Positions 51,499-62,544 of a DNA stretch of 64,000 bases are shown here, piece by piece (within the stretch, counting starts at the first letter, position 1; every line of letters starts with the position of its first letter). Below the pieces are notes generated by a model. That model saw nothing but the letters and a program-made list of their open reading frames with translations, ran no database searches and was not told the origin of the DNA. The translations under genes and the position numbers were made by a program. The DNA lies in NCBI RefSeq assembly GCF_004521985.1, contig NZ_SBHZ01000017.1, positions 35,857 to 99,856 of the forward strand. Direction: 5' to 3'. This DNA comes from Ectopseudomonas khazarica. Its GTDB lineage: Bacteria; Pseudomonadota; Gammaproteobacteria; Pseudomonadales; Pseudomonadaceae.

Positions 51499-53577
51499 AT
51501 GTCCGTCATGGCCGATGAGTTCGATTGCCCCTCTCAGGACAGAGTGGTGCTCGCCTTGCTGGCGTTCATCACGCCCATTCTCGCGGGTGTTTTCCTGCCT
51601 TGGTGGAGCGTGCTGTGGCTTATCGTGTCACTGCTCTTTGCCATGGCAATCATCGCCCTCGCGGGATATCCGAAGATCGCCAGGCATCTGCCCGAGCCCC
51701 TGCTCCTGCTGTTGATAGCTTTCGGCTTTCAGCTCTGGGGGGAGGTTTCCGGCTGGTTGGGGTTCTTTGTCGGGTTATTCATCCTCCTCTTTGGCTGCGT
51801 ACATCTGCTGCTGTGGGTGAATTTTCTGGATCTCGGAAACCCCAGGGTCCAGCACAACCTCGATCTGCGCTTTCAGGGCACGCGGCCAGCATTGGCGGTC
51901 GCTCCCCGGACAAGCTACTGCCCGCAGCACAGCACTGCCTGGCTGGCGACGTCAGTTGATGGTTTCGCCTGGGCCGTAGATGCTCGGGTGGCCAAGGGAC
52001 TGCGGACGAGCATCGATCGGTGGTCCCCTCGCGTGATTGCCCAAGATGTCGTTGACGATTCGTTGGTGCCGTGCGCTTCGTCTTCCATCGTCAACCCTGC
52101 GGTGCAGGAGGCGCACTGTCGGGGTGAAATCGATGCCAGCGGCCATCTGATCTTCACGTCGCCGCAAGGTGACCACATGCTGCGTGGCGAGCCGGTCGGC
52201 GTGGAGCCCGGCTATAGCCTGTGGTTGGATGATCAACCCAGCGGGTTGTTGCTTGAGCAGGGGGCGTCGGTATTGTGGCGCGATGACGGCGAGGCCCTGG
52301 TCTGTCGGGCGCGTGCCGAGAGCCAGCCGGTTGAAGAAATCGCCACATGGCTATGGCAAGCGAGCTCCGGTTGGCGCCCTCTGGATGTGTCTTGGCAGTC
52401 GCTCGACGATGAACCGCAGGTCGAGTGGCGTGCGCCCAGCCGACTGGAGGGCGAGCGTCTCGTTTACGATGCCTGGCTGCGGCCGAGCACTGACCGGCCA
52501 TCGACCGCTGCCTGCCCGTTGAAGCTGTGCATCGAGCTGGATGGAGACCAGGCGGAGCGCGTTTCGTTGTTGTTACCGGCAATGCAGGGTGGCGTACAGC
52601 CCTGCCTGAAGCTGCTGCGCAAGAGCCGCGATGGCCGCCGCCATGCCTTTAGCTGCATGATCGGAGACTGGCAGTTACCGGGGCTTTGGTGTCTCGACCA
52701 GCTCACGTCCGACTGCGGGCGATACCTGGCATTGACCGCTTTCGCCGAGGCGCCTGCCGTCGTGCACCGACTGGCCGTGGCGGATGTTCTGGCTCGACGC
52801 CTGATCTTCCTCGAGCAAGCGTTCTTGATCGCCGGGTTGGATACGTTCCAGGAGGGTGTCATCACTCTGCAGCAGATCACCGGACGGCAAGCCGCAGTCG
52901 GCGCTGGCGGCCTGCCGCGTCTGGAGGCGCAGGCACCTGCGGCGGATCAGGCTGATGCCTTTGTCGCCCAGGGGCGCTTGCAGTATCGGTCCGTACGGGT
53001 GGCGGTAGATCCCTGGTCGTTGCGTCCGATACCCGACTGGCGTGTGCAGTCGGGACCGGTGCCCGCCAGTGCCCTGGGGGATTACGTGCTCCCTGCGCCA
53101 GATGGGCGGGACGCCGCTTGGCTGTTCGGGCTGGACGGCGCCGAGGTGGAAGTCGCTGCACAGGCTCCAGGGGGCGCTTGTGTGTTGACCGCTTCCGGTT
53201 GTGCCCTAGCTGACCTGGCACCGTCGCTGATCTGGTCGACGGATGGTCGCTACCTGGCGCTAACCCGTCGAGTTGCTGGCGCGGATGGTGCGGCTTGGTA
53301 TCTGCTGGTGTTGGACACCCATGAACACACGTTGCGTCATTCCGATCAGCCGCTGGAACAGTCGCCATGTCTGCAGGCGTTCGATGAGACTGGACTGCAT
53401 GTTGCTGGCGCCGCTCAGGTTGCAGAACTGATCACGCTGCAGGTGCTACTGGCGTTACCCCGACAGATGCTGATTCGCAGTGGCGATATCTGGTTGCCAG
53501 CGGAACAATTGAGCGATGCCGTGCATTGGCTGCGATTGGATCGGGAACATTTGCAGAGCTGGCAGTCACTCACCTGA
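51499..53577 (+). CDS. Four-helix membrane protein with large soluble domain, function unknown
   Basis: A 692-residue protein I do not recognise. The first 112 residues hold about four membrane helices (VVLALLAFITPILAGVFL; LWLIVSLLFAMAIIALA; LLLLLIAFGFQLWG; GFFVGLFILLFGCVHLLLW). A soluble part of about 580 residues follows, rich in Trp, Gln and Asp, with short repeats of the form WSTDGRYLALT (about 580-590) and SDCGRYLALT (about 406-415). Such SxDGxYLA words are typical of beta-propeller blades, so a propeller-like domain is possible. A GAAGGAG-like AAGGAG lies 6 bases before the ATG. Codon use looks less uniform than in its neighbours. It converges on atuH. Confidence 0.85.
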   Translation: MSVMADEFDCPSQDRVVLALLAFITPILAGVFLPWWSVLWLIVSLLFAMAIIALAGYPKIARHLPEPLLLLLIAFGFQLWGEVSGWLGFFVGLFILLFGCVHLLLWVNFLDLGNPRVQHNLDLRFQGTRPALAVAPRTSYCPQHSTAWLATSVDGFAWAVDARVAKGLRTSIDRWSPRVIAQDVVDDSLVPCASSSIVNPAVQEAHCRGEIDASGHLIFTSPQGDHMLRGEPVGVEPGYSLWLDDQPSGLLLEQGASVLWRDDGEALVCRARAESQPVEEIATWLWQASSGWRPLDVSWQSLDDEPQVEWRAPSRLEGERLVYDAWLRPSTDRPSTAACPLKLCIELDGDQAERVSLLLPAMQGGVQPCLKLLRKSRDGRRHAFSCMIGDWQLPGLWCLDQLTSDCGRYLALTAFAEAPAVVHRLAVADVLARRLIFLEQAFLIAGLDTFQEGVITLQQITGRQAAVGAGGLPRLEAQAPAADQADAFVAQGRLQYRSVRVAVDPWSLRPIPDWRVQSGPVPASALGDYVLPAPDGRDAAWLFGLDGAEVEVAAQAPGGACVLTASGCALADLAPSLIWSTDGRYLALTRRVAGADGAAWYLLVLDTHEHTLRHSDQPLEQSPCLQAFDETGLHVAGAAQVAELITLQVLLALPRQMLIRSGDIWLPAEQLSDAVHWLRLDREHLQSWQSLT

Positions 53578-53584
53578 CCCCTCG

Positions 53585-53610
53585 CGCCCAGGGACGAGCT
53601 GATCTGGGCG
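53585..53610. terminator. Possible bidirectional terminator between the 692-residue gene and atuH
   Basis: CGCCCAG and CTGGGCG pair across 12 bases in the 41-base gap between two converging genes. The T run is poor, so confidence is low. Confidence 0.35.
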
Positions 53611-53618
53611 TTGCGCTT

Positions 53619-55445
53619 TCAGAAACGATAGTCCTGGCGCACGATGGCCGCGTGCAGCGCGCTGTCCAGGCACTGGAAGTGCGCAGTGTCGGGCAGGCGC
53701 ACGTAGAGTGGGTCGTGGCTCCGGGCCGGGTCGTAAGCGGCCTGCTTGAGATCGGTTTTCTTGTACTTGAAGGTGCCGGTGGTCTCCACTTCGCCGAGCA
53801 GGCGGATGAACAGGGGGGCGGCGTAGGCCGGCAGCTCCGCGTCGAGGTAGCTCGCCAGCGCTGCGCCATCGAGATCGCTACCGGGCGTCAGGCGCAGTGC
53901 AGCCATGCCGCAGCGGCCGTTGGTGGCGGGAATCTCCACGCCGTAGACCACCGCGTCTTCCACGCCGGGGAAGGCACCGAGCACGTTCTCCACCTCGGTG
54001 GTGGAGACGTTCTCGCCTTTCCAGCGGAAGGTGTCGCCGAGGCGGTCGACGAACTGCGCGTGCTTGCAGCCGATATCGCGCATCAGGTCGCCGGTGTTGA
54101 ACCAGGCGTCACCCTGCTTGAACACATTGCGCAGGATCACCGACTCGCTCTTGGCCGGGTCGGTATAGCCGTCGAAGGGCCACTTGGCGCTGATCTCGCT
54201 GATCAGCAGGCCCGCTTCACCCTTGTCGGCCTTGTGCAGGAAACCCTTCGCGTCGCGCAGGACGCAGTCGTTCTCCAGGTCGTAGCGCACGATGGCGTAG
54301 GTGGCCGGTGTGTAGCCGACGGTATTGTCGAAGTTGAACACGTTGGTGAAGCCGATGTTGCCTTCGCTGGAGGCATAGAACTCGGTGATCTGCCGGACGC
54401 CGAAGCGTTGCTTGAACTCGGCCCAGATCGACGGACGCAGGCCGTTGCCGATCATGCAGCGCAGGCTGTTGTCCTGCTCCGCTGGGTGCACGGGTTGGTT
54501 GAGCAGATAGCGGCACAGCTCGCCGATGTAGCCGAAGCAGGTGGCCCGGTAGCGCGCCACGTCGCTCCAGAAGGCGCTGGCGGAGAAACGGCGCCGCAGG
54601 GCAATGGCGGCACCGCCGGCCAGTGCCGCGCTCCAGCATACGGTGACGGCGTTGTTGTGGTAGCAGGGCAGGGTGAGATAGAGCACGTCGTGCGCGTTGA
54701 GGGTCAGGCCGGAGTGGCCGAAGCCGCCGTATGCCTTGATCCACTTGCCATGGCTCATGATCGAGGCCTTGGGCAGGCCGGTGGTGCCGGAGGTGTAGAT
54801 CAGGAAGCAGGCATCCTTCATGCGGACGCGCAGGCTGTCCGGTGGGTTGTCCTGCGCCTGGCCGCTGCCCAGCTGCATGAGATTGGCCCAGCCGCTCGGC
54901 GGCCGCCCCGCATCGACCAGGCAGTCCTGATCGGCCACCCAGTAGCGGCGGGCATGCGGGTCGTGCAGGTGCTCGGCGATTTCCTCGAAGGCTCCGAGTA
55001 GCTCGTCGCCGATCACCAGGAGGCGCGGTTTGACCAGATTGAAACTGTGCGCCAGGACCTTGCCGCGCTGGGTGGTGTTGATCAGTGCGCCGACGGCACC
55101 GAGCTTGCTCAGGGCGGCGAGGATCGCCAGCAGCTCCAGGCGGTTTTCCAGCATCACCGCGATCACGTCGCCATGCCTGACACCCTCGCGCTTGAACGCC
55201 CAGGCCAGGCGGTTGGCCCAGGTATTGAAGTCGCGGTAGTTGATCTGGCGTTGCTCGTCCATCAGCGCCGGGCGTTCGGGGTGATGCCGGGCGGCGCGTT
55301 GCAGCGCCCAGGCCAGCGACAGCGGCTTCTCGCGGTTGCGGATGCCGGCGTAGTAGAGGCCACGCAGCATGCGCGGCACGCGTGGCAGGTGCTGCGGCAG
55401 GTGGGCCAGGAAGCGAATGGGCGAAATCAGATCGGTTTGGCTCAT
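53619..55445 (-). CDS. atuH: Very-long-chain/terpenoid acyl-CoA synthetase AtuH
   Basis: A 608-residue ANL-family enzyme that activates carboxylic acids with ATP and CoA, closest in layout to FATP-type very-long-chain synthetases. The AMP-binding loop is IYTSGTTGLPKAS (about 225-237), and the later FYASSEGNIG and DRLGDTFRWKGENVST motifs are typical, with a C-terminal lysine region TGTFKYKKTDLK. In the atu cluster AtuH is the proposed synthetase for citronellate or geranate. It is the last gene of the operon, separated from atuG by 253 bases that include a paired repeat. Confidence 0.93.
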   Translation of the reverse strand: MSQTDLISPIRFLAHLPQHLPRVPRMLRGLYYAGIRNREKPLSLAWALQRAARHHPERPALMDEQRQINYRDFNTWANRLAWAFKREGVRHGDVIAVMLENRLELLAILAALSKLGAVGALINTTQRGKVLAHSFNLVKPRLLVIGDELLGAFEEIAEHLHDPHARRYWVADQDCLVDAGRPPSGWANLMQLGSGQAQDNPPDSLRVRMKDACFLIYTSGTTGLPKASIMSHGKWIKAYGGFGHSGLTLNAHDVLYLTLPCYHNNAVTVCWSAALAGGAAIALRRRFSASAFWSDVARYRATCFGYIGELCRYLLNQPVHPAEQDNSLRCMIGNGLRPSIWAEFKQRFGVRQITEFYASSEGNIGFTNVFNFDNTVGYTPATYAIVRYDLENDCVLRDAKGFLHKADKGEAGLLISEISAKWPFDGYTDPAKSESVILRNVFKQGDAWFNTGDLMRDIGCKHAQFVDRLGDTFRWKGENVSTTEVENVLGAFPGVEDAVVYGVEIPATNGRCGMAALRLTPGSDLDGAALASYLDAELPAYAAPLFIRLLGEVETTGTFKYKKTDLKQAAYDPARSHDPLYVRLPDTAHFQCLDSALHAAIVRQDYRF

Positions 55446-55623
55446 GGGGCTCGCACTTGGGGTGTCAGTCGTGGGACGCGAGGCCTGACTCTAGTTGGCC
55501 CGGCTGGGCGCAGCCATGGCCCTGGCGCATGCGGGCGAGGGCAGATCGGCAAATAGGCGTCGCTCTTCAGGGCGCGCCCAGGTGGCAGAGCAGGTCCGCT
55601 CCGCCATGGGCCTGCGTGCAGTC

Positions 55624-55683
55624 GTAGCCCGGATGCAATCCGGGGATTGGTGCTCGGGTTCCCCCGGATTGCATCCGGGCTAC
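55624..55683. repeat. GTAGCCCGGATG-family inverted pair between atuG and atuH
   Basis: Same paired element as at 37144-37204, here inside an operon gap of 253 bases (55446-55698). No open frame of note lies in the gap. Confidence 0.9.
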
Positions 55684-55698
55684 GAAGGGCCGCAGTGT

Positions 55699-56523
55699 TC
55701 AGTCGACGAACAGGTCGGGTATCAGGCTGCCGCCTGCGGGGTCGAAGCGATAGTGTTCGAAATCGCTCTGGCCCTGTTCGCGCAGGATGTCCTCGTCGAT
55801 CAGCAGGCGTCCGCTGATGCTGCGGCTCTCGCTCGCCAGGATCGCACGGGCCGCGTCGGCCATGATCGCCGGGGTGCGCGCACGCTTGAAGGCGTCGCGG
55901 CTGCCCAGCTCGAACTCGATGGCGGCGGTGGCGATCATGGTCTTCGGCCACAGCGAGTTGACGCTGATGCCGTACTTCTTGAATTCCTCGCTCATGCCCA
56001 GGGTCAGCATGCTCATGCCGTACTTGGTGACGGTATAGGGACCATGCTGGGCGAACCACTTGGCGTCGAGGTTGAGTGGCGGCGACAGGTTGAGGATATG
56101 CCCGCCGGCGCTCTGTTTCAGATAGGGCAGGGCGGCCTGGCTGCAGACCATCACGGCGCGGGTGTTGATCTGGTACATCAGGTCGAAGCGCTTGGGTTCG
56201 AGCCGCTCCACCCCCACCAGCTTGATCGCGCCGGCGTTGTTGACCAGCGCGTCGATGCCGCCGAAATGCTCGGCTGCGCGCGCCATGGCGGCTGCCACGG
56301 CCTGTTCGTCGCGTACGTCCAGTTGCAGGGGCAGCGCCTTGCCGCCAGCGGCCTCGACTTCGGCGGCGACGCTGAAGATGGTGCCCTCCAGCTTGGGATG
56401 CGGTTCGGCGCTCTTGGCCGCGATGACGATATTGGCGCCCTCGGCGGCGGCCTTGAGCGCGATTTCACGGCCGATACCACGGCTGGCGCCGGTGATGAAC
56501 AGGGTCTTGGCAGAAAGTGACAT
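55699..56523 (-). CDS. atuG: Short-chain dehydrogenase AtuG
   Basis: A 274-residue SDR, with the Rossmann motif FITGASRGIGREIA (about 9-22), the NNAGAI segment, and YTVTKYG with the catalytic Tyr and Lys. The SAEPHPKLEGTIFS stretch resembles HSDL2-type SDRs. AtuG is proposed to oxidise citronellol/citronellal intermediates; the exact step is not settled. The start at 56523 (MSLSAKTLFITG) is the natural one. The gap to atuF (56524-56624) is almost filled by a GTAGGG-type repeat. Confidence 0.92.
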   Translation of the reverse strand: MSLSAKTLFITGASRGIGREIALKAAAEGANIVIAAKSAEPHPKLEGTIFSVAAEVEAAGGKALPLQLDVRDEQAVAAAMARAAEHFGGIDALVNNAGAIKLVGVERLEPKRFDLMYQINTRAVMVCSQAALPYLKQSAGGHILNLSPPLNLDAKWFAQHGPYTVTKYGMSMLTLGMSEEFKKYGISVNSLWPKTMIATAAIEFELGSRDAFKRARTPAIMADAARAILASESRSISGRLLIDEDILREQGQSDFEHYRFDPAGGSLIPDLFVD

Positions 56524-56550
56524 GAGAGTGCTCCGGGGCTCGTTGTTGTC

Positions 56551-56622
56551 GTAGGGCGGATGACGTTCCGTTCACCCACCCGGGCGGTGTCGGGGCGGAT
56601 GGATGCAGTGCCATCCACCCCG
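56551..56622. repeat. GTAGGGTGGAT-family repeat between atuF and atuG
   Basis: GTAGGGCGGATGACGTTCCGTTCACCCACC followed by GGGGCGGATGGATGCAGTGCCATCCACCCC. It resembles the units at 4671-5093. Confidence 0.75.
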
Positions 56623-56624
56623 CA

Positions 56625-58613
<1,989 letters not shown>

Positions 58614-58664
58614 CTTCGTGCTCCTGTGCGGCGATCCGCGGACTTCATCCGGGCCACGATGTTC

Positions 58665-58744
58665 GTAGGGTGGATCGCGCTGTCTCGATCCACCGTGTGT
58701 GGTACGTGCGTGGGCGGATGTGAAAAGCGACAGCCACCCTGCGG
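58665..58744. repeat. GTAGGGTGGAT-family repeat between atuE and atuF
   Basis: GTAGGGTGGATCGCGCTGTCTCGATCCACCGTG, then GGCGGATGTGAAAAGCGACAGCCACCCTGCGG, nearly one 112-bp-type unit without its last part. The gap 58614-58783 holds no other feature. Confidence 0.8.
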
Positions 58745-58783
58745 TTGCTCCGAAAGGACGGCGGTATCAGTCCGTCCAAGCCA

Positions 58784-59581
58784 TCATTGCACCCATTTCG
58801 GCTTGCGTTTCTGCACGAAGGCCATGGTGCCTTCGACGCCCTCGGCGCCCGTGACGGCGGCGGCGAACTGTTCGGCCGCGCGGTCGAGCAGTGGGCCGAG
58901 CGCCTCACGTTCGCTGGCCAGCAGCAGCGCCTTGGTCTGGGCGTTGGCCTGCGGCGCGCACTGGCGGATCTGTGCCAGGGTGTCCTGCAGGCGCTGTTGC
59001 AGCGCAGTCGCGTCGGCCTCGCAGTGATGCACCAGGCCCAGGCGCAGCGCCTCGGCGCCGTCCACACGGGCGGCCGTCAGCGCCAGGCGGCGGGCCTGGG
59101 TCAGGCCGATGCGGTGCACCACGAACGGGGCGATCTGCGCCGGCAGGATGCCCAGCGTGGTCTCAGGCAGGCCGAATCTGGCGTCGCTGGCGGCGATGGC
59201 CACGTCGGACACGCAGGCCAGGCCGAAACCGCCGCCGAGCACGGCGCCTTCCAGCACGGCCACCAGCACCTGCGGCGCGGCCTGGGCCTCCTCCAGCAGC
59301 GCACCGAAGGCGCGGTTCAGCTCGCGGTAGGCGTCGCCGCCTCTGGCGCGGGCGCCAGCCATGTCCTTGATGTCGCCACCGGCGCAGAAGTGGCCGTCCG
59401 CGCCACGCAGGACGAGGGCGCGTACCCCCGGCTCATGGCGCACGGCTTCCAGGGTGGCGCGCAGCTCGCCGACCATGGCCAGGCTCATGGCGTTGCGGCT
59501 GTCCGGACGATTCAGGGTGACGTGCAGCACGCCGTTCTCGAGGTTCAGCAGCAGGGTTTCGCAGTGGGGCAGGTCGTTCAT
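58784..59581 (-). CDS. atuE: Isohexenylglutaconyl-CoA hydratase (crotonase)
   Basis: A 265-residue enoyl-CoA hydratase-fold enzyme. The conserved GADGHFCAGGDIKDMAG (oxyanion hole) and GAVLGGGFGLACVSDVAIA segments are visible. In the atu pathway AtuE hydrates isohexenylglutaconyl-CoA after the carboxylation by AtuC/AtuF. The gap to atuD is 123 bases and carries a repeat; assignment is by order and family. Confidence 0.92.
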   Translation of the reverse strand: MNDLPHCETLLLNLENGVLHVTLNRPDSRNAMSLAMVGELRATLEAVRHEPGVRALVLRGADGHFCAGGDIKDMAGARARGGDAYRELNRAFGALLEEAQAAPQVLVAVLEGAVLGGGFGLACVSDVAIAASDARFGLPETTLGILPAQIAPFVVHRIGLTQARRLALTAARVDGAEALRLGLVHHCEADATALQQRLQDTLAQIRQCAPQANAQTKALLLASEREALGPLLDRAAEQFAAAVTGAEGVEGTMAFVQKRKPKWVQ

Positions 59582-59593
59582 CGCATACCTCGG

Positions 59594-59703
59594 TGTAGGG
59601 CGGGTGGAACCCGCCGCACGGCAATGGTGTTTCGGCGCGTAGGCTGGACGTCGCTTTTACGTCCACCGTCAGGGTGGATCGATACAGCGTGATCCACCCT
59701 GCG
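59594..59703. repeat. GTAGGG-family repeats between atuD and atuE
   Basis: GTAGGGCGGGTGGAACCCGCC, then GTAGGCTGGACGTCGCTTTTACGTCCACC and AGGGTGGATCGATACAGCGTGATCCACCCTGCG. Three short hairpin units are packed into one gap. Confidence 0.8.
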
Positions 59704-59704
59704 T

Positions 59705-60865
59705 TCAGACTTTCTTCTTCCCGGGCAGGATGCCCATCAGCTTGCAGATGATGCCGAGCATGATTTCGTCGGCACCGCCGCCGATGCTGACCAGGCGCAC
59801 GTCGCGGTAGGCGCGCGACACCGGGTTGTCCCACATGAAGCCCATGCCGCCCCAGTACTGCAGGCAGGCGTCGGATACCTCGCGGCCCAGGCGACCGGCC
59901 TTGAGCTTGGCCATCGACGCCAGGCGGGTCACGTCACGCCCCTTCACGTACTGCTCGGTGGCCTGGTAGACCAGGGCACGCAGGGCTTCGATCTCGGTCT
60001 GCAACTCGGCCATGCGGAAGTGGATGACCTGGTTGTCGATCAGCGGTTGGCCGAAGGTGTGGCGCTGCTTGCAGTAGTCGATGGTGCTGTCGACGCAGTG
60101 CTCCAGGCCCTTGATCATGTTGGCCGCGCCGAACAGGCGTTCCTCCTGGAACTGCAGCATCTGCATCATGAAGCCGGCGCCTTCGTGACCGATGCGGTAG
60201 CGCTGCGGTACGCGCACGTTGTCGAAGAACACCTGGGCGGTTTCCGAGCTGCGCATGCCGAGCTTGTCCAGGTGCGGGCTGACGCTGATCCCCGGCGTCT
60301 TCATCGGCACCACGATCAGCGACTTGTTGACGTGCGGCTTGTCGTCGCTGGTGTTGGCCAGCAGGCAGATGAAGTCCGCCGATGGCGAGTTGGTGATCCA
60401 CATCTTGCTGCCGTTGATCACGTAGTCGTCGCCGTCCTTGCGTGCGCTGGTCTTCAGACCGGCCACGTCGGAGCCGGCACCGACTTCGGAAACCCCGATG
60501 CAGCCGACCATCTCGCCGCTGATGGCCGGGCGCAGGAATTCGTCGCGCAACGCGTCGGAGCCGAAGCGGGCCAGGGCGGGCGTGCACATGTCGGTCTGCA
60601 CGCCGATGGACATGGGAATGCCGCCGCAATGGATGGTGCCGAACTCCTCGGCGGCGACGATCGAGTAGCTATAGTCCAGGCCCATGCCGCCGAACTGCTC
60701 CGGCTTGGAGATGCCCAGCAGACCCAGTTCGCCGGCTTTCCTGAAGATGTCGTGGATGGGGAAGCGACCTTCCTTCTCCCATTCATCGACATGCGGGTTG
60801 ATTTCCCTGTCGACGAAGTTGCGGACGGTGCGGCGGAGTTCTTCGTGTTCCTGGGTGAAGATCAT
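59705..60865 (-). CDS. atuD: Citronellyl-CoA dehydrogenase
   Basis: A 386-residue acyl-CoA dehydrogenase with the usual blocks: CIGVSEVGAGSDVAGLKT (FAD-binding), the DDYVINGSKMWITN stretch, and a C-terminal YWGGMGFMWDNPVSRAYRD. AtuD oxidises citronellyl-CoA to geranyl-CoA and passes electrons to ETF, whose genes lie at 41.3-43 kb. The start at 60865 has GAGCACAA-type spacing with no strong Shine-Dalgarno. A palindrome lies in the 58-base gap to atuC (60866-60923). Confidence 0.94.
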   Translation of the reverse strand: MIFTQEHEELRRTVRNFVDREINPHVDEWEKEGRFPIHDIFRKAGELGLLGISKPEQFGGMGLDYSYSIVAAEEFGTIHCGGIPMSIGVQTDMCTPALARFGSDALRDEFLRPAISGEMVGCIGVSEVGAGSDVAGLKTSARKDGDDYVINGSKMWITNSPSADFICLLANTSDDKPHVNKSLIVVPMKTPGISVSPHLDKLGMRSSETAQVFFDNVRVPQRYRIGHEGAGFMMQMLQFQEERLFGAANMIKGLEHCVDSTIDYCKQRHTFGQPLIDNQVIHFRMAELQTEIEALRALVYQATEQYVKGRDVTRLASMAKLKAGRLGREVSDACLQYWGGMGFMWDNPVSRAYRDVRLVSIGGGADEIMLGIICKLMGILPGKKKV

Positions 60866-60897
60866 TGTTGTTGTGCTCCGTATCGAATGGGGCTGGC

Positions 60898-60914
60898 GGC
60901 GGGTGGCACCCGCC
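60898..60914. repeat. Short palindrome between atuC and atuD
   Basis: GGCGGGTGGCACCCGCC, like the GGCGGGTGGAACCCGCC core of the element at 59597. It is a compact member of the same family of intergenic palindromes. Confidence 0.7.
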
Positions 60915-60923
60915 CTGGGTTTT

Positions 60924-62540
60924 TCAGAATCTGGCGACGCCGAAGCTGCTCGTCTTCAACGGACGCAGGCTCGCTTCGGCGCAGATATCCAGCAACAGGC
61001 CCAGCAGCTTGCGCGTATCGCGCGGGTCGATCAGGCCGTCGTCCCACAGGCTGGCGGTGCCGTACAGCGCCGTGGACTGGCTGTCGAGCTTCTGCGCGGT
61101 AACGGTTTCCAGCATGTCGAGCATCTTCGGGTCGGCCTCCTTGCCTTCCTTGGCGTGTTTCTCCTCGGTGACGATGCGCAGCACCTTGCCGGCCTGGGCG
61201 CCGCCCATCACTGCGGTGCGGCTGTTGGGCCAGGCGAAGATGAAGCGCGGATCGAGGCCACGTCCGCACATGGCGTAGTTGCCGGCGCCGTAGGAGCCGC
61301 CGACGACGATGGTGAGCTTGGGCACCGTGGCGTTGGCCACCGCCTGGATCATCTTCGAGCCATGCTTGATCACGCCGTGCTGTTCCGACTCGGTACCGAC
61401 CATGAAGCCGGTGGTGTTGTGGAAGAACAGGATCGGGGTATTGCTCTGCTCGCACAGCTGGATGAACTGCGCCGCCTTGGCCGCACCCTGCGGGGTGATC
61501 GGGCCGTTGTTGCCGATGAAACCGCAGGCCTGGCCTTCGATCTGCAGGTGGCCGCAGACGGTCTGGCTGTCGAATTCGTTCTTGAAGTCGAGGAACGCCG
61601 AGCCATCGGCGATGCGCGCGATGATCTCGCGCACGTCATAGGGCTTCTTGGCGTCGGCTGGTACCAGACCGAGCAGCTCCTCGGCCGGGTACAGCGGCTC
61701 GCGCCAGGTTTTCGCCGGGCGTGCAGGCAGTTGCTGGTTCCACGGCAGCATGGCGAGAATCTCGCGGGCCAGGCGCACGCCATCGGCGTCGTTCTCGGCC
61801 AGGTACTCGGCGGTACCGGCGACCTGGGCATGCATCTCGGCGCCGCCGAGTTGCTCGTCGCTGGCGATCTCGCCGGTGGCGGCCTTGAGCAGTGGCGGGC
61901 CGGCGAGGAACATCTTGGCCTTGCCACGCACCACCACGACGTAGTCCGACAGCCCTGGCTGGTAGGCCCCGCCGGCGGTGCTGGAACCGTGCACCACGGT
62001 GATCTGCGGCAGGCCCATGGCGGACATGCGCGCCTGGTTGGCGAAGCCGCGTGCGCCTTCGACGAAGATGTCGGCGGCGTAGTTGAGGTTGGCGCCACCG
62101 CTCTCGGCCAGGGTCACCACCGGCAGCTTGTTCTCGACCGCGATCTGCTGCAGGCGCAGGGATTTCTTCAGGCCGGTGGGGGAGATGGTGCCGCCCTTGA
62201 TCGCGCTGTTGTTGGCGATCACCAGGCAGCGCACCCCGGCGATGTAGCCGATGCCGGCGATCAGCCCGCCACCGGCCTGGCTGCCGTCCTTGTCGTCGTG
62301 CAGTTTGTAGCCGGCCAGCGAGGCCAGTTCGAGGAACGGTGCACCGAGGTCGAGCAGCAGGCTGATGCGCTCGCGGGGCAGCAGCTGGCCGCGCTTGTCG
62401 AACTTGGCCTTGGCCTCCTGGGCCTTGTCGAGCACCTTCTGTTCCACGTCGCGGAAGCTGGCGATGGCCGCCAGCATGGCCTCGCGGTTCTGCGCGAAGG
62501 CGTCGCCATGTACGTCGATTTCCGATTGGATCACGGGCAT
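60924..62540 (-). CDS. atuC: Geranyl-CoA carboxylase, carboxyltransferase beta subunit
   Basis: A 538-residue carboxyltransferase of the methylcrotonyl/geranyl-CoA class. Typical blocks are LARERISLLLD-like LPRERISLLLD, TESGGANL (as LAESGGANLNYAADIFVEG), and NTTGFMVGTESEQHGVIKHG, and MCGRGLDPRFIFAWPN. It partners AtuF. The atuC start lies 4 bases after the atuB stop, so the two are tightly coupled. Distinction from LiuB rests on the atu neighbours. Confidence 0.95.
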   Translation of the reverse strand: MPVIQSEIDVHGDAFAQNREAMLAAIASFRDVEQKVLDKAQEAKAKFDKRGQLLPRERISLLLDLGAPFLELASLAGYKLHDDKDGSQAGGGLIAGIGYIAGVRCLVIANNSAIKGGTISPTGLKKSLRLQQIAVENKLPVVTLAESGGANLNYAADIFVEGARGFANQARMSAMGLPQITVVHGSSTAGGAYQPGLSDYVVVVRGKAKMFLAGPPLLKAATGEIASDEQLGGAEMHAQVAGTAEYLAENDADGVRLAREILAMLPWNQQLPARPAKTWREPLYPAEELLGLVPADAKKPYDVREIIARIADGSAFLDFKNEFDSQTVCGHLQIEGQACGFIGNNGPITPQGAAKAAQFIQLCEQSNTPILFFHNTTGFMVGTESEQHGVIKHGSKMIQAVANATVPKLTIVVGGSYGAGNYAMCGRGLDPRFIFAWPNSRTAVMGGAQAGKVLRIVTEEKHAKEGKEADPKMLDMLETVTAQKLDSQSTALYGTASLWDDGLIDPRDTRKLLGLLLDICAEASLRPLKTSSFGVARF

Positions 62541-62544
62541 CGCC

